A DNA stretch of 64,000 nucleotides from Nitrospira moscoviensis (GTDB taxonomy: Bacteria; Nitrospirota; Nitrospiria; Nitrospirales; Nitrospiraceae). Of the stretch, positions 21,906-30,128 are shown piece after piece. Position numbers and translations under genes: made by a program. Each line of letters begins with the position of its first letter. Position 1 is the stretch's first letter. The stretch lies in contig NZ_CP011801.1 of the NCBI RefSeq assembly GCF_001273775.1, forward strand, positions 2,830,001-2,894,000. Direction: 5' to 3'. Below the pieces are notes generated by a model. It had not been told where the DNA came from and did no database searches. It saw only the letters and a list, made by a program, of their open reading frames with translations.

Positions 21906-22394
21906 TCACGATTGCGACATACTTCTGTTGCTCAACGCGGTATCTTGAGAAGCCCCCTGCTTCGCTCGGCACGCTTCGCAATACCCGCGAAACTCCACCC
22001 GATGCATGCGAATATCAAAGCCCCGCTGATTCGCAGTTGGTGGGCGCAGACAAACCAAGCTTTCGTCGTAGAGATCCTCAATCTTTCCACAGTCCAAACA
22101 CACGAGATGATGGTGTTGATCCATATTGGCATCGTAGCGTGAAGACGCATGCTCGACTGGCACTTCCCAAACCAATCCCGCCTCCTTGAATGCGGTCAAG
22201 GTGTAGTAGACGGTGTTGAGCGAGAGCATGGGAAAGGTCGGCTTGACAGCATGATAAATATCATCGGCGGTCGGATGCGCTTCGGTGTTCATCAGCATTT
22301 GATAGATGGCCAATCGCTGCGGTGTGAGCTTGAGGCCTTTCTCCTGAAATCGCTGCTGAAGATGTGCAGTCGTCACGTCGCGAGGGGTCTTCAT
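21906..22394 (-). CDS. perR: Fur-family regulator (PerR-like)
   Basis: A 162-residue regulator. The winged helix occupies about residues 12-85 (KLTPQRLAIYQML, HPTADDIYHAVK, SLNTVYYTLTAFKEAGLV). It is followed by a dimerisation domain with metal-site histidines (DQHHHLVCLDCGKI) and the structural zinc cysteines CLDC and CEAC. Peroxide sensors of this family lose DNA binding when Fe-bound histidines are oxidised. I prefer PerR over Fur because rubrerythrin follows directly downstream and a katG remnant lies nearby, but the sequence alone does not exclude Fur. A palindrome 18 bases ahead of its start suggests autoregulation. Confidence 0.88.
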   Translation of the reverse strand: MKTPRDVTTAHLQQRFQEKGLKLTPQRLAIYQMLMNTEAHPTADDIYHAVKPTFPMLSLNTVYYTLTAFKEAGLVWEVPVEHASSRYDANMDQHHHLVCLDCGKIEDLYDESLVCLRPPTANQRGFDIRMHRVEFRGYCEACRAKQGASQDTALSNRSMSQS

Positions 22395-22411
22395 TGGGCA
22401 CTCCCCGTGTC

Positions 22412-22432
22412 TTACTGGTTCTTAAACAGTAA
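22412..22432 (-). promoter_or_regulatory. Putative PerR/Fur operator
   Basis: A 21-base imperfect palindrome with perfect outer arms TTACTG and CAGTAA around a 9-base centre, 18 bases upstream of the regulator ATG. Fur-family boxes are AT-rich palindromes of about this size in this position. Binding is not shown. Confidence 0.55.
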
Positions 22433-22480
22433 TCATCCCTGCTTTATTCCCGTCTCACAGGCCCAGGCCGATACGAGAGG

Positions 22481-22897
22481 TTAGGATTTTGGCCACAATG
22501 GCCACATATTCAGGTCTGGTTCAGTACGTTCCGATATCTTGGAACGGTCACGAGTGTCCTCAACGACGAGTGCCTTGTCCGACTCAATCTCTGTGGCTTT
22601 AAACGCATAGGGCCACCGGTTCAGAGCTGGTTCTTCGGCCTCCCTCCGGGAACGCGTGGTCTGGAGAAGGACCTGCCCTTGTCTCAGTCCAGCGCATCCG
22701 GGCATATCCTGAGTACGCAAAGGCCACCGGTTAAGTTCGGTTGTCTCTGCCGCCCCGCAAGCCACCTGGCGATCAATCTCGGACGAAGCGGCTGTCCCAG
22801 AGATTGCTGGAATGCCAAGGGCCATGAGGCCGACGATCATAAAGAAATGACTGGGTCGAATGTGTTGTAAACGTTTCGTTTTTCCAATCTTGGACAT
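22481..22897 (-). CDS. Secreted protein with three LN-x-WP repeats
   Basis: A 138-residue protein with an N-terminal signal peptide (hydrophobic MIVGLMALGIPAISGTAA after a basic start). The mature part holds three spaced copies of a short motif: LNRWPL, LNRWPY and, near the C-terminus, LNMWPLW. They are separated by charged, low-complexity spacers. Only two cysteines are present. I do not recognise the family. The motif spacing suggests a periplasmic binding peptide or a protein that docks on a partner through tryptophans. It stands just upstream of the Fur/PerR gene on the same strand with an 86-base gap, so the operator could affect only the downstream gene. Confidence 0.6.
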   Translation of the reverse strand: MSKIGKTKRLQHIRPSHFFMIVGLMALGIPAISGTAASSEIDRQVACGAAETTELNRWPLRTQDMPGCAGLRQGQVLLQTTRSRREAEEPALNRWPYAFKATEIESDKALVVEDTRDRSKISERTEPDLNMWPLWPKS

Positions 22898-22968
22898 ACG
22901 AGTGTTCTCCCTGTTGCTGGTTCGTTGCTTGCTCCCAAAAGGCGGCTCTATCTCATCGATTCTGACTT

Positions 22969-23388
22969 CTATGACTGAGGTCGCGCAGGTTGCATGACCG
23001 TCGGCCCTTGATGGTTGCCTCGCAACAGCTCATTCTGAGACTCTGCCAAGGCCTCTGAGAGATTCATGATGAGGCGTAGCAAGTCGCTAATCTGATTCGT
23101 CAATGTCGCGACACAGTGCTGGAGCCCCGCAGTGTCGGCCTCATTCTCCAGGTCAGGACAGCTACCAGCCAGAGAAGTCTCGTGCGAGTGAGTCAGTTGA
23201 AATGGAATGTCCGTTCCCTCCTCGATTTCCTGAAGAGGTTGCTTGGACAAGATGGAGCTACTAGCTGTATTGCGACGTTCCCCATCCTCATGGGCCCAAG
23301 CTGAAATACTGAAATGGGCAGGGAAGAGCGCAACCAACATGATCACCATGTTGAGTAAGAGAACAGTAGTCACCCGGCCTTGGTTCAC
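22969..23388 (-). CDS. Small secreted protein of unknown function
   Basis: A 139-residue protein with GTG start at 23388 and a very good GGAGGTGAT site. A signal peptide (LLLNMVIMLVALFPAHFSISAWA) is followed by a mature part with a histidine-rich beginning (AHEDGE, THSHETS), two cysteines, and a helical heptad-like stretch (LTNQISDLLRLIMNLSEALAESQNELL) that may form a coiled coil. No family is recognised. The histidines could bind metal. The gene shares strand and neighbourhood with the secreted LN-x-WP protein, and an AT-rich region with palindromes lies directly upstream. Confidence 0.6.
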   Translation of the reverse strand: MNQGRVTTVLLLNMVIMLVALFPAHFSISAWAHEDGERRNTASSSILSKQPLQEIEEGTDIPFQLTHSHETSLAGSCPDLENEADTAGLQHCVATLTNQISDLLRLIMNLSEALAESQNELLRGNHQGPTVMQPARPQS

Positions 23389-23724
23389 CGATCACCTCCA
23401 ACGGAATATTTATTATCAAATAGTAACTATTCATATATAGTAATAATAATCGCTATGTCAATACCTCGGCTATAGTTATTCTATCTGTTTGCTTTATAAC
23501 TGCTTATAAGAGTCTGCTTATCGCGCATCGTTGCACGTGTCTGTTGCTGAACGGCAGTCTGGGTAAGGCTCTCGGCCCAGGTGAGAGGTGAAGTGATCAG
23601 GTGAAGTCCGGGTCAGGGTCGATGCGAGGTGTCATTGGAAATTCAGGTCTCAGAGATCGGAGGCACCAACTGCGGACAGGCCGTCTTGTCACCGGGCAGG
23701 AGCACATTGAGCGGAGCGAAGGAT
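23389..23724. other. AT-rich intergenic region with palindrome
   Basis: About 335 bases without a supported gene. Bases 23410-23460 are strongly AT-rich compared with the surroundings and hold AATAG-TAA-CTATT at 23419-23431 and two further ATAGTAA units. This is a likely promoter with an operator for the 23388 gene, possibly for a Fur-type regulator. Confidence 0.4.
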
Positions 23725-24069
23725 CTAGCAGGGGCCCTTTATCCAATTGCGCAGGATCTTCTCGGCGTCAAATGTGAGGTAATAGGCGGTGCAATCCTGT
23801 CTACCCCGCACACAGTCACTGACGGGAATATCTCGGCAGACCGGAATCGGGCGATTCACTCGATACTCGTAGGTCCATACAGTGACTCCATCTGCTCCTC
23901 GCTGTTCCGTCACCGGCGGACCCCACCGAGCCGCAATGTCGCTCTGCGTGGCATGATCGACCGCCTCTCGGAGATATTCCTCGGATCCCAGCGCGCATGA
24001 CGCCAGTATCGAAGTAGAAAGAACGAGCCGCGCAACGGCGAGCGGCATCATGAGCGGGATCTTGGGCAT
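23725..24069 (-). CDS. Small putative lipoprotein
   Basis: A 114-residue protein with a lipoprotein signal ending SILASCALGSEE, giving a lipidated Cys26. The mature part has TQSDIAARWGPPVTEQRGADGVTVWTYEY, the kind of helix plus beta hairpin seen in small BamE-like outer-membrane lipoproteins, and four more cysteines that may form disulfides. Function is unknown. It resembles the lipoprotein at 1759-2169 in plan (lipobox, short helix with a GxP turn, strand with YEY/YYK) but not enough to call paralogy. It is 47 bases downstream of another lipoprotein gene and is probably co-transcribed with it. Confidence 0.6.
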   Translation of the reverse strand: MPKIPLMMPLAVARLVLSTSILASCALGSEEYLREAVDHATQSDIAARWGPPVTEQRGADGVTVWTYEYRVNRPIPVCRDIPVSDCVRGRQDCTAYYLTFDAEKILRNWIKGPC

Positions 24070-24116
24070 CGCGGGACAGTACGACGATGGGATGGGAAGA
24101 ATGCGGCGGTCGATCG

Positions 24117-25070
24117 CTACGGCGACGAGGATCTTCGCTGCCGGTCTGATGATTTCGTCTGTCCCTTGAGCGTGCGGATCTCTTCATCACGTGCGGTGAG
24201 CGCTTTGTTCGACTCAGCCAGTTCTTTGGTCAGCTGTTTGACCACACCCAGCAGATCGTTGACTTGTGTCTCCAGCGTCTTCACGCGCTCGCTCAGCGTC
24301 TGCATGTCCCTGGAAGATTCCACGGGAGCTGTGTTGCCGGTAGGGGCCTCAGGGCTGGGCGAAGTCGGACGACGATCGGCAATCTGGGCAGCCGGCCGTG
24401 CATCGGCCAGAAACCGGCGGTAATCGATGACGACATGGGCATGAGGATTCCCGAACAATTGCGTCACGAGCGTCGGCTCCAGAGCAACCACGTACTCCGG
24501 ATAGGAGAATCCCACGGCCAGATCCCCGGGCAAGTCGCGCGTCACGCCCGGACCGCGGGTCGCGCCACCTTGAAGAGCCGACGACAGTTCAGATTGTTGA
24601 GGAGCCATGATCAATTGATGGCGTGTGAGCACGACGAATAGATTTCCTCCCTGGCCCCACAGCGCCCATTCAAGTGTTTCCGGCGTCTTGGACGGTGCCA
24701 TTCGCGAAAGCACGACGGACACCCGATCCTTTGAGGATGCGCGCGACAGCGCTGCGGCAATCTTCGGAACCAGGATGGTCAGCTCTTCCTGAGAGAAGGC
24801 GGCTTCATGGAGAGGTCCCAGCACCATCGATACAAGCAATCCCCGTGACCGTTCGACGCCCACTCCACGCAGGATGCGGAAGACCTGATCCGAGGTGACC
24901 TGCATAGGATGGTCATACCGGGCCGATGAACGGGAGGCCTCCACGGAGAGGGCGGGCACCACACTCACCCTGAATCTCGAGTCCTCGTAAACCAGGATCT
25001 CGCTCGACCCAAGAACAGAGCAGCCCAAGAGCCCTGCGAATAGACACCAGACTGTGATGATCTTCCGCAT
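24117..25070 (-). CDS. Lipoprotein with C-terminal coiled coil
   Basis: About 317 residues from ATG 25070 (GGAG at 8 bases; an in-frame GTG at 25079 is the alternative). The lipobox LLGCS gives a lipidated cysteine near residue 17. The middle (about 25-215) is a mixed domain I do not recognise. A Pro/Ser-rich linker (TSPSPEAPTGNTAPVESS) leads to a long heptad helix at about 250-305 (LSERVKTLETQVNDLLGVVKQLTKEL) with a basic tail. It would be anchored in the envelope with the coiled coil reaching into the periplasm. Weak similarity of the coiled coil to the helix of the 22969-23388 protein is probably only heptad convergence. Confidence 0.6.
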   Translation of the reverse strand: MRKIITVWCLFAGLLGCSVLGSSEILVYEDSRFRVSVVPALSVEASRSSARYDHPMQVTSDQVFRILRGVGVERSRGLLVSMVLGPLHEAAFSQEELTILVPKIAAALSRASSKDRVSVVLSRMAPSKTPETLEWALWGQGGNLFVVLTRHQLIMAPQQSELSSALQGGATRGPGVTRDLPGDLAVGFSYPEYVVALEPTLVTQLFGNPHAHVVIDYRRFLADARPAAQIADRRPTSPSPEAPTGNTAPVESSRDMQTLSERVKTLETQVNDLLGVVKQLTKELAESNKALTARDEEIRTLKGQTKSSDRQRRSSSP

Positions 25071-25112
25071 GGCGGTCACTCCGTTCCGCTCCTTGTGCTT
25101 AGCTGTGGCATG

Positions 25113-25250
25113 CTAGCACACGATTGCTCTGGGATCGAGTAACGAGTCGGACCAGGAGGAAATCCTCTCCTCCGCATTGAAGATCCATACCATGACACTC
25201 AGGCGGATGATGAACCAGAGAACGGCAAACGCCAGCAGGAACATCCACAT
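25113..25250 (-). CDS. 45-residue single-pass membrane protein
   Basis: A short gene starting at ATG 25250 behind AGAGGTAA. The product is MWMFLLAFAVLWFIIRLSVM at the N-terminus, one strongly hydrophobic span, followed by a short charged tail containing VWIFNAEERISSW. It begins 35 bases after the ccsA-like gene and ends before the lipoprotein promoter. CcmD-like and other tiny subunits of cytochrome c assembly machines have this size and layout, so it may be a small partner of CcsA. The sequence is too short to prove this. Confidence 0.5.
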   Translation of the reverse strand: MWMFLLAFAVLWFIIRLSVMVWIFNAEERISSWSDSLLDPRAIVC

Positions 25251-25285
25251 AGCGCATTACCTCTGGTCTTCACGCACCACGATTG

Positions 25286-26197
25286 CTACGCGTAGGCATG
25301 GAGACCTGACAGCAGAAAGTTCACTCCCCAGAAGCAGAAGATGACCATGAGCAGCCCGAAGACGGCGTAGATTGCTGCGCGGCGTCCTTCCCAACCCCGA
25401 GTCATCCGAGCATGGATATAGGCGCCGTAAATCAACCAGACGATGAGCGACCACGTTTCCTTGGGATCCCAGCTCCAATAGCCGCCCCACGCATAGTTCG
25501 CCCACATGGCTCCGAGAATGATGCCGAAGGCCAGCAGCGGGAACCCCACCATAATCGCCTTGTAGCCGAGCTCGTCGATGGTTTCGAGATCAGGCAGACT
25601 CGCCGCGATGCTGGATGGGGTTCCCCTCCTGTCGGCCCGTTCCTTGACGAGGTACATCACCCCGAGGCCGCCTGCCATGGCAAAGGCGGCATAGCTGCTC
25701 AGGGTCACGGAAACGTGAATGTAAATCCAATAACTGTTCAGCGCCGGCACGAGCGGCTCGGCGGTCTGATACCGGTAAGGCAGTAGGGAGGCGGCTCCCA
25801 TCGCGATAAATCCGATCCCGACGACGAACGCGCCGACGGCTTTGAGCTTGTACGTGGACTCAAGCAGCACGTAGCCGAGCATGATCGCCCACGACACGTA
25901 CGCCATTGCTTCAAACTGATTGGACCAGGGAGCAAAGGTGCCGGAGAGCCGCAGGCGCTCCTGCGCGCGGATCGCGAGGGCGAACGTATTCACGAGCCAG
26001 CCGATTGTCGTGACCAGAGTCGCAACCTGCCCGATCTGACCAGCCCATCCTGCCTCGTTCTCTCTCGAGTTGAGTGATGGGCCGGCGACAGCCAGTTCAA
26101 CGGCGGGACGTTTCATGAAGACATACAAGACGTAGAGGCCAAATGCCGCCAAGTAGAGCCAGAACGTCATATCAAAAAGAAACAAGGACCGCAGCAT
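25286..26197 (-). CDS. ccsA: CcsA-type cytochrome c assembly protein
   Basis: About 303 residues from ATG 26197, preferred because of GGAGGTG just upstream; the longer frame overlaps the previous gene. Eight or so membrane segments are present. The family hallmark is the tryptophan-rich heme-handling loop near residue 230 (WGGYWSWDPKETWSLIVWL), with conserved histidines in YIHVSVTLSS and YGAYIHARM. CcsA (CcsB/CcmC relatives) exports and holds heme for attachment to CxxCH apocytochromes in the periplasm. A ResB/Ccs1 partner is not in this window. Placement among cytochrome, cupredoxin and porin genes supports a role in maturing periplasmic electron carriers. Confidence 0.92.
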   Translation of the reverse strand: MLRSLFLFDMTFWLYLAAFGLYVLYVFMKRPAVELAVAGPSLNSRENEAGWAGQIGQVATLVTTIGWLVNTFALAIRAQERLRLSGTFAPWSNQFEAMAYVSWAIMLGYVLLESTYKLKAVGAFVVGIGFIAMGAASLLPYRYQTAEPLVPALNSYWIYIHVSVTLSSYAAFAMAGGLGVMYLVKERADRRGTPSSIAASLPDLETIDELGYKAIMVGFPLLAFGIILGAMWANYAWGGYWSWDPKETWSLIVWLIYGAYIHARMTRGWEGRRAAIYAVFGLLMVIFCFWGVNFLLSGLHAYA

Positions 26198-26223
26198 GGC
26201 ACCTCCGCAATGACACGGTCCGC

Positions 26224-27132
26224 TCAGACGACTCCTGCGTGATGGACATCGGCTCGTCCCACGATCCGGAGCCGGTGGCGGAGGACCGCTTCCACCTGCC
26301 AAACCACCGCTTCAGGTAGGACGGACCTCACATCCTTGTCCCTGAGAGCTTGAGCGACCCGCACCGTCGGAACTCCCATCGCCTCAGCGAGAAGGAGAGA
26401 CTCCTCGTCGGCCGAGACCAGCACATCGATCTCAACAAGAACCGCGAGCCACTCGCGCAAGGACAGCTTGGAGAGAAGATCGAGCGCCCCGCGTTCCAGC
26501 CACTGTGGAAGAGGAGAACGTTCACAGGGTGCGCGGTCGAGGCCGGCCAGGACGAGGCTCCAGCAGGAACGCAGAAGACCCATCGCACCGCAGAGACAAG
26601 AGGGATGAACCAGGACGCGCGGTCTTGACAGGGATCTGACGCGCCGACGAGCGCGCCGCCGTTCTCGCGGCGTCAGAACTACCCATGGCCGTGCCGGCAG
26701 GCGGGATGGTAATCCCATGATCCGCAGCGCTTTCAGAACTGAGGTTTCAACCCCACCTTCCTGACACCCGAAGAACCAGGCCAGTGCGCGCTCCATTCGT
26801 TCCATGCCAGCACCACAGCAGATCCGGACGGGAACCCGAGCGAGCATTGCGGCAACAAACCATCCGGGGCTGGAAGTCAACAGGAGCACGAGGCCCGATG
26901 ATTGCCGTCGAAAGAACGCCACCAGATCCCGGAAGCTGAGATCACTGAGAGCCTGGTCGACGGCCGGATGGCGCTCCAGGAGCGGAGCTGCGTCGCCAGT
27001 GACCAGACAGGTCACCCGGCACTCCGGCCGATACGTCTTCAATGCGATCGCCGACGAGACGCCGATCACAGCCCCTGTGATGCCAGGCGCGCACATCAGA
27101 ATGGCATGGGTCCATTGTGGGAGCTTATCCAT
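26224..27132 (-). CDS. Divergent glycosyltransferase family 9-like protein
   Basis: About 302 residues from ATG 27132 (AAAGAGG upstream). Two Rossmann-like halves are visible: an N-terminal GAVIGVSSAIALKTYRPECRVTCLV, and a C-terminal DVLVSADEESLLLAEAMGVPTVRV that matches the place where heptosyltransferases read TNDTGLMHLAAALGVP. The usual sugar-nucleotide residues in that motif are changed, and the middle has unusual cysteines (RICCGAGMERM, SCLCGAMG). It may be a lipopolysaccharide-type transferase that has changed substrate, or a decayed one. It ends 26 bases before the ccsA start, so it may be the first gene of that transcript. Confidence 0.5.
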   Translation of the reverse strand: MDKLPQWTHAILMCAPGITGAVIGVSSAIALKTYRPECRVTCLVTGDAAPLLERHPAVDQALSDLSFRDLVAFFRRQSSGLVLLLTSSPGWFVAAMLARVPVRICCGAGMERMERALAWFFGCQEGGVETSVLKALRIMGLPSRLPARPWVVLTPRERRRARRRVRSLSRPRVLVHPSCLCGAMGLLRSCWSLVLAGLDRAPCERSPLPQWLERGALDLLSKLSLREWLAVLVEIDVLVSADEESLLLAEAMGVPTVRVAQALRDKDVRSVLPEAVVWQVEAVLRHRLRIVGRADVHHAGVV

Positions 27133-27360
27133 CTGTGGCCTCTTTTCATCGTCCCCCGTGATGACTGCTAAAGAGGGAGAGCGCGGCCAGCCCATCCGAC
27201 AGGACAAGAAGGACAGGAGGAACGCCCGAACCTCTCGACTGCCGGAATGCGGGGTGGCCGGCTCTCCCGTTTTCGGAGCCCTCATCGCATCCTGACCCCC
27301 ATCCGATCCGCTGATCTGTTTGCTGGATTCTCACGATCACAGACCAGTCCAACCTTTTGC

Positions 27361-27840
27361 TTATTCCACCAGAATGAACCCTCCGAGGTGCAGATCTTTG
27401 TGGGTCGGGCAGAAAAACGGATAGCGAGCCCCAAGGTTCTTTGCTCCCTCCAAACCGACCGGCGAGACGCGAATCTTCAATGTCTCACGGGCCTTGACCT
27501 TCACCCGGATCGGGGCCAGGACCTGTCCGGTCACCGGCCCGGTAAAGATATCCGTGCGCAGCGACCCCATTTCCTCGTCCGAAAGAATCATGAAGAGCCC
27601 CCCTACGGCAAATTCATGTTCGGTCCCGGTGGGATTCTCCAGAACGAAGAATAGCGGCTCCTTGAGATCTTGCCGTTGATCCATCATGACCATACCGGGC
27701 TGCCATATGGCCCGATCTTTCGCGAGTTCCTGAGCGATAAATGTGACGTCCCGGGCGGATGCCACACCGGCACTGAGGGTAGCGGCTCCCACCAGAAGAG
27801 CCAGCCCGACTTGCATCTTGAGCGATGTCCAGTTATGCAT
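27361..27840 (-). CDS. Periplasmic cupredoxin-like protein
   Basis: 159 residues from ATG 27840 with a near-perfect AAGGAGGT site. A signal peptide (VGLALLVGAATLSAGVASA) is followed by a beta-rich domain of cupredoxin type. Putative copper ligands are H75 in TEHEFAV and C144 with H147 (FFCPTHKDLHLGG); H151 is a further candidate. No methionine occupies the usual axial position, so the site would be unlike plastocyanin and could be a His-rich type 1 or red copper centre. Such proteins carry electrons between periplasmic complexes. It lies 47 bases after the porin gene on the same strand. Confidence 0.75.
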   Translation of the reverse strand: MHNWTSLKMQVGLALLVGAATLSAGVASARDVTFIAQELAKDRAIWQPGMVMMDQRQDLKEPLFFVLENPTGTEHEFAVGGLFMILSDEEMGSLRTDIFTGPVTGQVLAPIRVKVKARETLKIRVSPVGLEGAKNLGARYPFFCPTHKDLHLGGFILVE

Positions 27841-27887
27841 TCGCGACCTCCTTCCAATACACATCGGCCTTCCAGCGAGCGTAGACT

Positions 27888-29504
27888 CTAAAACCGATAA
27901 TTCAGCTCGAGCAATCCCACTTGCATGTTGTCGGATTTCTGCGTCACGGGATTGTTGCCGACTCCCACGGTTGCGGCTGACGGGGCTTCAAAATAGTTGC
28001 CCGTAATCAGGTACCCATAGGCGAACACCGCCGTGAGATCTTTCAGGAGTTGATAGCGGAGAAAGAAGTCCAGTTCCGTTCCGATGTGGTTCCCTCCCTT
28101 GGTAAACTGCGCGCTGCCGGCGGCGGTTTGGATGGGGCGATCGCGAGCGCTCCATACCGGCAACACATCGCCCTCGATGTTCAGCTTCGGCATGGTCGGT
28201 GGCGTATAGTTGGCGGTGAATTTGAGCGCCGTCAGTCCGGAGCCGCCGTAACATCCTGGCCGTCCTCCCAGCCCCTGCGCATCAAACCAACTCGGACAGG
28301 TTCCGTCGATGGGCGCCGGCGATCGGGCTCCGACGTTCATGGTGATGATACCCATCGTATAGTTGCCGTTGATGCCGTTGATATTCGCCCGCTTACCGCT
28401 GCTCAAATCCCCGGCATCCTGGCCGGAGCTATGGAGAAACGTCGCGCCGAGGTTCAATCCGCCTCCCATGTCGAAATCGCCGGTCAAGAGAAGGTTGTAG
28501 CCTTGGAGCAACGGCGCTGGACCATTCGGATTTTGCACGACACCACGGATCAAGTCGGCTTCGAACGTGCTGTGGAATCGCCCGTGCGTGACTTCTCCGG
28601 CGACGCCATAGATGCCAGCCTGTGCCGTTGCTGCCGGACCGAATCCCGGCAGAACGGGATTCAATTGACTGATGAACGATGGGCCTCGATCTCTATAGAG
28701 ACCGGCAAAGACATCGACTCGCAGATCCTTGTTCGGACTGTATCGATAGTTGGCGAGATAGAGATCCGTATCACCTCCCGTCCCACCCGCTGATCCGTTC
28801 CCGACAAACACACCACCGAAGCCGGCTGCTCGGGTCGAATCCAAGATCTTGAGGTTGGCAAGAGTGATTGTGGAAGAAGGAGTAATCGGGACGTCCAAGC
28901 GAAGTGCATCGACGGCATCCTGAACCAACAACGCATTGCCAATTGTGAAGATTTGCCGGCCGGCCCGGAAACTCACCTTGTGTATATTAACCTGCAAATA
29001 CGCCTGCAGCATCGAGAACGTGTTCTGTGTACAGTTGGTCGCTGTTCCTTCATTGCCCACTCCGGTACAGGTCACGTTGGCCGAGCTGTCCGGTCCAAAG
29101 GCGACCTTGCCCAAGCGAGATTGCCCTGTCCCGTTGGAACTGGTCAGAAACGGCGTGACGTGGCCTTCGACGCTGATCGGTCCTTCACCGCTGACGACGC
29201 TGACGTCCAAGACGTACCGCTGGATGTTGAAGGCGTTGGAGTCCTTTCGCGCATTGCTCGCATCTGTCAGATTGTTGTTGTAAAAACCCCGGATGCGATA
29301 GTCGCCATTGATGGTGAGTTTGGGACTTAAACTAGAGGGGCCAGAAAACTTCGGGCCAGGACGGAAATACCGCTCATATTCCTGTTCAGCTACAGGTGGA
29401 GCCAGTATGGGCGGGCCGGCTTCCTGGGCTAGGACGTAGCCGGCAGAGCAGACCAGACCATGCAATCCAAGAGCGAGCATGACAGTGAGTGGAAACCTTT
29501 TCAT
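27888..29504 (-). CDS. AlgE-like outer-membrane porin
   Basis: 538 residues with AAAGGAGG before ATG 29504. A signal peptide ends VLAQ, then PKLTINGDYRIRGFYNNNLTD begins the barrel, resembling the alginate-export/porin family. Amphipathic strands run to a C-terminal LLELNYRF, with the terminal Phe required for outer-membrane assembly. Two cysteine pairs (TCTGVGNEGTATNC and CPSWFDAQGLGGRPGC) suggest disulfide-closed loops. It is probably a channel for small anions or organic acids; substrate is unknown. The cupredoxin gene follows directly. An intrinsic terminator for the next upstream operon lies about 46 bases before its start. Confidence 0.85.
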   Translation of the reverse strand: MKRFPLTVMLALGLHGLVCSAGYVLAQEAGPPILAPPVAEQEYERYFRPGPKFSGPSSLSPKLTINGDYRIRGFYNNNLTDASNARKDSNAFNIQRYVLDVSVVSGEGPISVEGHVTPFLTSSNGTGQSRLGKVAFGPDSSANVTCTGVGNEGTATNCTQNTFSMLQAYLQVNIHKVSFRAGRQIFTIGNALLVQDAVDALRLDVPITPSSTITLANLKILDSTRAAGFGGVFVGNGSAGGTGGDTDLYLANYRYSPNKDLRVDVFAGLYRDRGPSFISQLNPVLPGFGPAATAQAGIYGVAGEVTHGRFHSTFEADLIRGVVQNPNGPAPLLQGYNLLLTGDFDMGGGLNLGATFLHSSGQDAGDLSSGKRANINGINGNYTMGIITMNVGARSPAPIDGTCPSWFDAQGLGGRPGCYGGSGLTALKFTANYTPPTMPKLNIEGDVLPVWSARDRPIQTAAGSAQFTKGGNHIGTELDFFLRYQLLKDLTAVFAYGYLITGNYFEAPSAATVGVGNNPVTQKSDNMQVGLLELNYRF

Positions 29505-29540
29505 AATCCTCCTTTCATGAGGTCAGCCAGCTACGTGGGA

Positions 29541-29582
29541 CCAAATAAAAAGCCCATCCCGGAGTCACTCCGCGATGGGCTT
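29541..29582 (-). terminator. Intrinsic terminator
   Basis: On the minus strand, AAGCCCATC and GATGGGCTT form a 9-bp stem with a nested GGAG/CTCC hairpin inside, followed by TTTTTATTT. It ends the transcript running from the metallophosphoesterase or cytochrome c gene down to the zinc-ribbon protein. Confidence 0.85.
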
Positions 29583-29649
29583 CTGAGCCTCGATGGGCTT
29601 CCGAGTCTCGATATGTCAGCGTCGTGACTGTGTCACGACGACGGCTTCG

Positions 29650-29847
29650 TTAGCAGCTTGTGGGACCCCGCAAAGTGAACAAGTTCATCTCTTGGCAGCG
29701 CGGACATTTGACTTGGACTTGAGACGGTCCGCTCATATCCCACCGCAGCAACAGACGGCCGCATCGCTGACATCTCACTTCTTGGAATGCCAGCGCAGCG
29801 GTCTCACCTCTTCTTGCCTCGTGAGCAATCTCCGAACGGCTCGGCAT
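29650..29847 (-). CDS. Small Com-like zinc-ribbon protein
   Basis: A 65-residue protein with GGAGAAATAACT before ATG 29847. Two CxxC knuckles are present, VRCQRCGRLLL and VKCPRCQEMNLF, in the pattern of the phage Mu Com translational activator and related Com-like zinc fingers. These small proteins bind RNA or DNA and are often found outside phages as orphans. Its position as the last gene of a cytochrome operon, 2 bases after the preceding stop codon region, suggests a regulatory or mRNA-binding role. The target is unknown. Confidence 0.72.
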   Translation of the reverse strand: MPSRSEIAHEARRGETAALAFQEVRCQRCGRLLLRWDMSGPSQVQVKCPRCQEMNLFTLRGPTSC

Positions 29848-29849
29848 AG

Positions 29850-30113
29850 TTATTTCTCCCGCGTCTGGTGGAGATCAAACGGATGAGTTCCGATTTGGGG
29901 CGTCACGGATGAAGAGCCATACCGATAGACACACCCTAGGTTCTTCGACATCCGCTCTTCGTACCTCTTAATGAGATCATCGAGTTCGCGTTGCATGCGC
30001 TTCAGGTCAATCATGTCCCAATCGTAGCCTTTCGCCTCGACTAACTTGCGCATGTCATCGAACCGCCGTTCAGCTTGCTCAATCTGATGCCGTAATTCCA
30101 AGATGGTCGTCAT
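29850..30113 (-). CDS. Small coiled-coil protein
   Basis: An 87-residue protein. Residues 1-55 are strongly helical with heptads (LRHQIEQAERRFDDMRKLVE, then MIDLKRMQRELDDLIKRYEE), giving a likely coiled-coil hairpin. The C-terminus is loose and contains one cysteine. No signal peptide is visible, so it is probably cytoplasmic. It lies between a predicted exported protein and the Com-like zinc ribbon, only 15 and 2 bases apart, so it belongs to the same operon. Function is unknown. Confidence 0.6.
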   Translation of the reverse strand: MTTILELRHQIEQAERRFDDMRKLVEAKGYDWDMIDLKRMQRELDDLIKRYEERMSKNLGCVYRYGSSSVTPQIGTHPFDLHQTREK

Positions 30114-30128
30114 AGTGTCACCGCCTTC

